Origin: Crocinitomix sp.
GTDB lineage: Bacteria; Bacteroidota; Bacteroidia; Flavobacteriales_D; Crocinitomicaceae
Reading direction: 5' to 3'
NCBI GenBank assembly: GCA_020849935.1
Contig: JADZFJ010000127.1
Location: forward strand, 1-16,511
Length of the DNA: 16,511 bases
Under the pieces are notes generated by a model. That model was not told the DNA's origin, did not search any database, and saw nothing but the letters and a program-made list of their open reading frames with translations. This document shows, in pieces, positions 13,083 to 16,511 of this stretch. Numbering within the stretch: the stretch's first letter is position 1; the number at the start of each line of letters is the position of its first letter. The position numbers and the translations under genes are program-made.

Positions 13083-15311
13083 CTATTGAATAGAATCATC
13101 CACTTGATATTGCCAAACCCCTCTGCCAAAATATCCTACCGTTATAATGCGCTTTTCAGAATTATAATCTAGTCCATATACTTTACAATGAGGCAGCTGT
13201 TCTCCCACTTTGATCCATTTCAATTTACCATCCAACACTTGCATATTTCCAAAATAAACACCTGTTCTTGTAGCAATGATTAATCCACCTCCCCCATCTC
13301 TTGTGTAATATAAGTTAAAGCGTCCTGCCACCGAATTAGGGATATTTTTAGAAATGTCATAGATTCTTCGGATTGAATGGCGAGCATTCCCGCGGTATTC
13401 AATCGCATACACCATTCCTTTATCTCCAAAAATCGTATCCGGATTTTTTTTGCCAATTATATAACTTACATAAATGATATTTGGATTTTTTCCATCAATT
13501 TCGACATCGCCTATCCACTCATTATTGGCGTGTTTTATTTCGTACCACGAATCTATTACTTCATTAGCTGGCGCATTTGCCTGATCCGTGCGAAACAACC
13601 GATGCATGACAATTAATTCGCCTGTTTCATTTTTAACATAATCCAAAACATACGCAATCAATACATTTTCTTGATATTTAGAATTGTACAAACCAAACAC
13701 CTTATAATTGGTGAGTTTATGCGACTTTCTAAAATCTGAAATGACTACGGCGCTTTGGCGTGCTTTCGCATCGCTTGTACGACAAATATTGATGTTATTT
13801 AAATTAGCTTCGGAGGTTTCGATAAAATTAAAAAACACCGTATTGGTATTAAAATGATCAATAACCGCCGACATCTCCCAACCTGGGGTTTTTAGATTAT
13901 TAATATTGTGGATATTAATTTTAACCTTTCGTGCGGTATCGTCCGAATAAAAAAGCCCTCCACCGGTGAATTGATTCGAAGTGTACACCACTGCATTATT
14001 ATTTGGGTCGATTAAAGGAATTAAGCCATCTCCACCATTCACCGTGCGCCAATCAAAAATTCCGTTTTTTTCATGATCTGCATACACCATACTTCCATCG
14101 TGGTAGGACCCAATTACCACTTGTCGTGGATCTATTGTTGAAACTGACATTCCCATGACTTCACAATTACCAAATCCGTTCATTTTTGGGATCCAATCCT
14201 TGCCTTCATTGGTGGAAATATAAACACCTCCGTGAGTGCACAGATAAACTTTGAGTGAATCATTTGGATCATAGGCGATAAATTCAACATCCACATGGTG
14301 TTTTCCCCCAATTTCGATTGTTTTGGTGTAAGGTGGCGCCCATTTTTTGACATCTGTATTATTCCCGATATAAAATTCCCCCTTCTGATACGGTGAAACC
14401 GCAAACGAATGTCCACTCCCAAAACTTATTTTTAATCCCTTTAAAACTAACGAAGTCGAATCTGTGGTAGGATTATAACGAATCATTTCATCTGACTCTT
14501 TTGAAAAATCTTTCACCACCAAAAGTTCTCCATTCGCTGGTTCAAAGGTCAAATTTCTCATTTCTTTGTCTTCGTCTTCAATAAATTTTAGTTTTTTAAA
14601 GCGAGAAATATTATTCTCTTCACAGCTAAAAATACTCCAGTTCCCATTTGAAATTTGTGCTACGTACATTTTCCCGTCCATAAAATCAAGGTCATAAACG
14701 AGTCCTGTTATGTTGTACGATTTTTGCCATTTGACGGAAGATTCGAGACAGTCTTCGGTATAAATAAGCCCTTCCGACGTCATTACGTACATTATTTTTG
14801 GATTGGTTGGATGAAAACGTGTCCCATAAATAATTAAGTACTCTGAGCCCATTAATTTTTGGTAATCTCCAATCAATTCCCATGATTTACCTTGATCCAT
14901 CGTACGTAAAACACCGCCTTCTTGTCCAATTGGTCCAGGTTTTCCGTTGGCATCTGAAAAGTTAGCACAGGCAAACCAAACCGTATGATCGGTAGGATAA
15001 AAATCCGCCCACGCACATCCTGAATAGGCCCAATCGTCTGAACCCGAATTCGTCCAATTTTCACCATCATCAGTCGAATGAAACAGGCCACCATTTAACG
15101 AACCTGCCAATAACAAACCATCTTGACGATCGGATACCCGAATAAATTCAACAGGACCAACTCCTCCATCACTTCTAAAAGTTGGATTATTAGGCGTAAC
15201 ATTTGGCCCAATTTGCGTCCATACATTATTAAAATCGTTGATTTGTCCCTTGGACAATAAACTGGCACTCAAAAGCACCATTAAACCAAAATTCTTTAAA
15301 GACAATTTCAT
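13083..15311 (-). CDS. Secreted Asp-box (BNR/sortilin-like) beta-propeller protein
   Basis: The product has 742 residues. Residues 1-23 are a signal peptide (MKLSLKNFGLMVLLSASLLS, then KGQ). The rest is beta-propeller with Asp-box motifs S/T-x-D/N-x-G-x-x-W at STDDGENW (79-86), TMDQGKSW (137-144) and STNEGKDW (366-373), each after a GGV/GGL-type strand (GGLFHSTDD, GGVLRTMDQ, GGVYISTNE). The family, shared by sialidase-like and VPS10/sortilin-like propellers, can bind ligands or be structural. I see no sialidase Arg triad or RIP motif that I would defend, so enzyme activity is not claimed. The end, FGRGVWQYQVDDSIQ, is a typical propeller close, and no T9SS sorting domain follows, unlike its neighbours. 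It starts 32 bases after the stop of the adhesin at 15344, so co-transcription is likely. Confidence 0.85.
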   Translation of the reverse strand: MKLSLKNFGLMVLLSASLLSKGQINDFNNVWTQIGPNVTPNNPTFRSDGGVGPVEFIRVSDRQDGLLLAGSLNGGLFHSTDDGENWTNSGSDDWAYSGCAWADFYPTDHTVWFACANFSDANGKPGPIGQEGGVLRTMDQGKSWELIGDYQKLMGSEYLIIYGTRFHPTNPKIMYVMTSEGLIYTEDCLESSVKWQKSYNITGLVYDLDFMDGKMYVAQISNGNWSIFSCEENNISRFKKLKFIEDEDKEMRNLTFEPANGELLVVKDFSKESDEMIRYNPTTDSTSLVLKGLKISFGSGHSFAVSPYQKGEFYIGNNTDVKKWAPPYTKTIEIGGKHHVDVEFIAYDPNDSLKVYLCTHGGVYISTNEGKDWIPKMNGFGNCEVMGMSVSTIDPRQVVIGSYHDGSMVYADHEKNGIFDWRTVNGGDGLIPLIDPNNNAVVYTSNQFTGGGLFYSDDTARKVKINIHNINNLKTPGWEMSAVIDHFNTNTVFFNFIETSEANLNNINICRTSDAKARQSAVVISDFRKSHKLTNYKVFGLYNSKYQENVLIAYVLDYVKNETGELIVMHRLFRTDQANAPANEVIDSWYEIKHANNEWIGDVEIDGKNPNIIYVSYIIGKKNPDTIFGDKGMVYAIEYRGNARHSIRRIYDISKNIPNSVAGRFNLYYTRDGGGGLIIATRTGVYFGNMQVLDGKLKWIKVGEQLPHCKVYGLDYNSEKRIITVGYFGRGVWQYQVDDSIQ

Positions 15312-15343
15312 GGACTAAAAATAGCCATTATTTGGGAAATTAA

Positions 15344-16511
15344 TTACTTGATGATGGTGATATGCCCAAAATCTTCGTGCTTCACGTCGGTGGAATTTTC
15401 TCTAAATTCTAACTTCCAGATATACACGCCATCTTCAAGAATCAGTCCATTATAGGTTCCATTCCAAATAGCGGCTGGGTTATACGATTCCCACAGCACT
15501 TCTCCCCAACGATCAAAAATTTGGAAATGAAAATCTAATGGCTCGAATCCAGGAATAAAATAGATTCTAAAATCGGGGTTAAATGGATCAGAAGTTGGGG
15601 TAAAAGAATTCGGAATAAAGTATAAAACCACCTCATTTACGTGAACAATTTTTTGAATCGTATCACGACATCCTTTATCCGTAATTGCGATCAAATCGAC
15701 ATAATAAGTCACCCCACCAACCGCTGGATAATTGTGGATCGGGTCAACCGCCGTCGAAGTGGCGCCATCACCAAAATCCCATTCGTACATACTTGCAAAG
15801 CTGGATAAATTTTCAAATTTCACTTCTGTATGAAGGATATCAGGTTGATCAGGCGTTGATTCAAAATTGGCAATTGGAAGTTCCCACACACAAATATAAT
15901 CAGTAAACAAATCTTCGGTGGTACAGCCGTCAAAAGTTAAAATGGAGACATGCACATCGTAACACCCAGCACTTGTATAGGTATGATGGACCGTTGTTCC
16001 TGTTCCTGTTGTGCCATCACCAAAATCCCAAGTCGTAACGTTGGTTAGTAAAGGATCGGAAAGATTGGTAAGTTCGACCTCCAAAGCCTTGCATCCTTCC
16101 GGAGGGTTTGCGCTAATATTCACCTCTGGAACGTTGGACACATTAATAATTGTCACTTCCGTTGTCGTCAAACAGCCGTTATCATCTTTGGCAACAATGG
16201 TGTATGTTCCTGGAGCAAGTCCATTAAATAAGGGAGATGGGAAAAAACTCACTCCGCCGTCCACACTGTATTCGTAAGGTGAGGTTCCTCCGGTTGCTTC
16301 AATCGCAATTTGCCCATTACTGACTCCACAACTCGCATTTACCACAGCAAGATCTCCAAATTCAAACAAAGTTGGTTCTGTAATGGTAATCGTCTCTGTA
16401 CCTGCACATCCGAATGCGATATGGGTGACAAGTACAGTGTAAGTTCCAGGGGCTAAATTAATTGCCGTTGGTGTAGTTTGATTCAATGGGTCGTCCCAAA
16501 GATAGGTACAT
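15344..16511 (-). CDS. T9SS type B adhesin, C-terminal part (5' end beyond window)
   Basis: The frame is open through the window end at 16511, so the start lies outside; an in-frame TTG at 16484-16486 is internal. About 388 residues are visible. First comes the end of one SprB-like repeat (YLWDDPLNQTTPTAINLAPG, then TYTV), then a second (GQIAIEATGGTSPYEYSVDG, GLAPGTYTIVAKDDNGC). Two PKD domains follow (TTWDFGDGTTG and YEWDFGDGATS). The last 94 residues are the gliding-motility-associated type B sorting domain (YFIPNSFTPTSDPFNPDF, FDRWGEVLWES, DGVYIWKLEF). SprB-type repeats are known from the large gliding adhesin of flavobacteria, but many non-gliding proteins carry them, so motility is not implied. 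It is upstream of, and likely co-transcribed with, the beta-propeller gene. It differs from the two other adhesins in repeat type. Confidence 0.92.
   Translation of the reverse strand, partial: CTYLWDDPLNQTTPTAINLAPGTYTVLVTHIAFGCAGTETITITEPTLFEFGDLAVVNASCGVSNGQIAIEATGGTSPYEYSVDGGVSFFPSPLFNGLAPGTYTIVAKDDNGCLTTTEVTIINVSNVPEVNISANPPEGCKALEVELTNLSDPLLTNVTTWDFGDGTTGTGTTVHHTYTSAGCYDVHVSILTFDGCTTEDLFTDYICVWELPIANFESTPDQPDILHTEVKFENLSSFASMYEWDFGDGATSTAVDPIHNYPAVGGVTYYVDLIAITDKGCRDTIQKIVHVNEVVLYFIPNSFTPTSDPFNPDFRIYFIPGFEPLDFHFQIFDRWGEVLWESYNPAAIWNGTYNGLILEDGVYIWKLEFRENSTDVKHEDFGHITIIK

Noticed and set aside
13083..15311. Sialidase enzyme call for the propeller
   Set aside because: Asp-boxes are structural and occur in many propellers; I could not point to the catalytic Arg triad, Tyr and Asp.
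16484..16486. TTG as the start of the adhesin at the right edge
   Set aside because: The frame remains open to the window end and the residues before it (CTYLWDDP) continue an SprB-like repeat.
15344..16511. Naming the right-edge gene sprB
   Set aside because: SprB-like repeats and the sorting domain are shared by many proteins, and the N-terminal bulk of the gene is not in view.

Overview
The window looks like a chromosomal stretch of an AT-rich member of the Bacteroidota, probably a Flavobacteriales relative; that placement is inference. Supporting signs are three large secreted proteins ending in the type IX secretion system (T9SS) type B sorting domain, two promoter candidates with the Bacteroidota spacing TTTG-N20-TAnnTTTG-like, a Crp/Fnr regulator with a phylum-typical N-terminus, and intergenic repeats of a style I associate with this phylum. 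Every well-supported gene lies on the minus strand, so transcription runs from high to low coordinates.

Layout in transcription order. 16511-13083: the C-terminal part of a T9SS adhesin (SprB-like repeats, two PKD domains, sorting domain), then 32 bases later an Asp-box beta-propeller protein with a Sec signal but no sorting domain. 13017-12460: a small membrane-anchored protein of a conserved uncharacterised Bacteroidota family. 12223-11870: a small secreted protein. 11787-7714: a 1357-residue T9SS adhesin with six tandem 73-residue Ig-like repeats, closed by a textbook intrinsic terminator. 7635-7216: a four-helix membrane protein. 7215-6781: a gene-free stretch with a structured GC-rich element and a 55-bp hairpin repeat. 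6780-4267: an 837-residue T9SS adhesin with five Ig-like repeats. 4266-3664: a gene-free stretch carrying a tandem array of nested palindromic repeats. 3663-2866: a helical cytoplasmic protein of unknown role. 2865-2104: a gene-free stretch with hairpins, a direct repeat and a possible gene remnant. 2103-355: a lipoprotein and a probable outer-membrane barrel protein three bases apart. 150-1: the start of a Crp/Fnr-type regulator.

The common theme is the cell surface: three exported repeat proteins, a beta-propeller, a lipoprotein and an outer-membrane protein. The three adhesins end in the same PKD-PKD-sorting-domain cassette, so they are probably delivered to the surface by the same secretion machine, which is encoded elsewhere. 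I see no defence system, mobile-element gene, CRISPR array, rRNA or tRNA here. The less explained parts are the nested repeat array, the 55-bp hairpin repeat in three copies, the structured element at 6893-6981, and the N-terminal domains of the adhesins.
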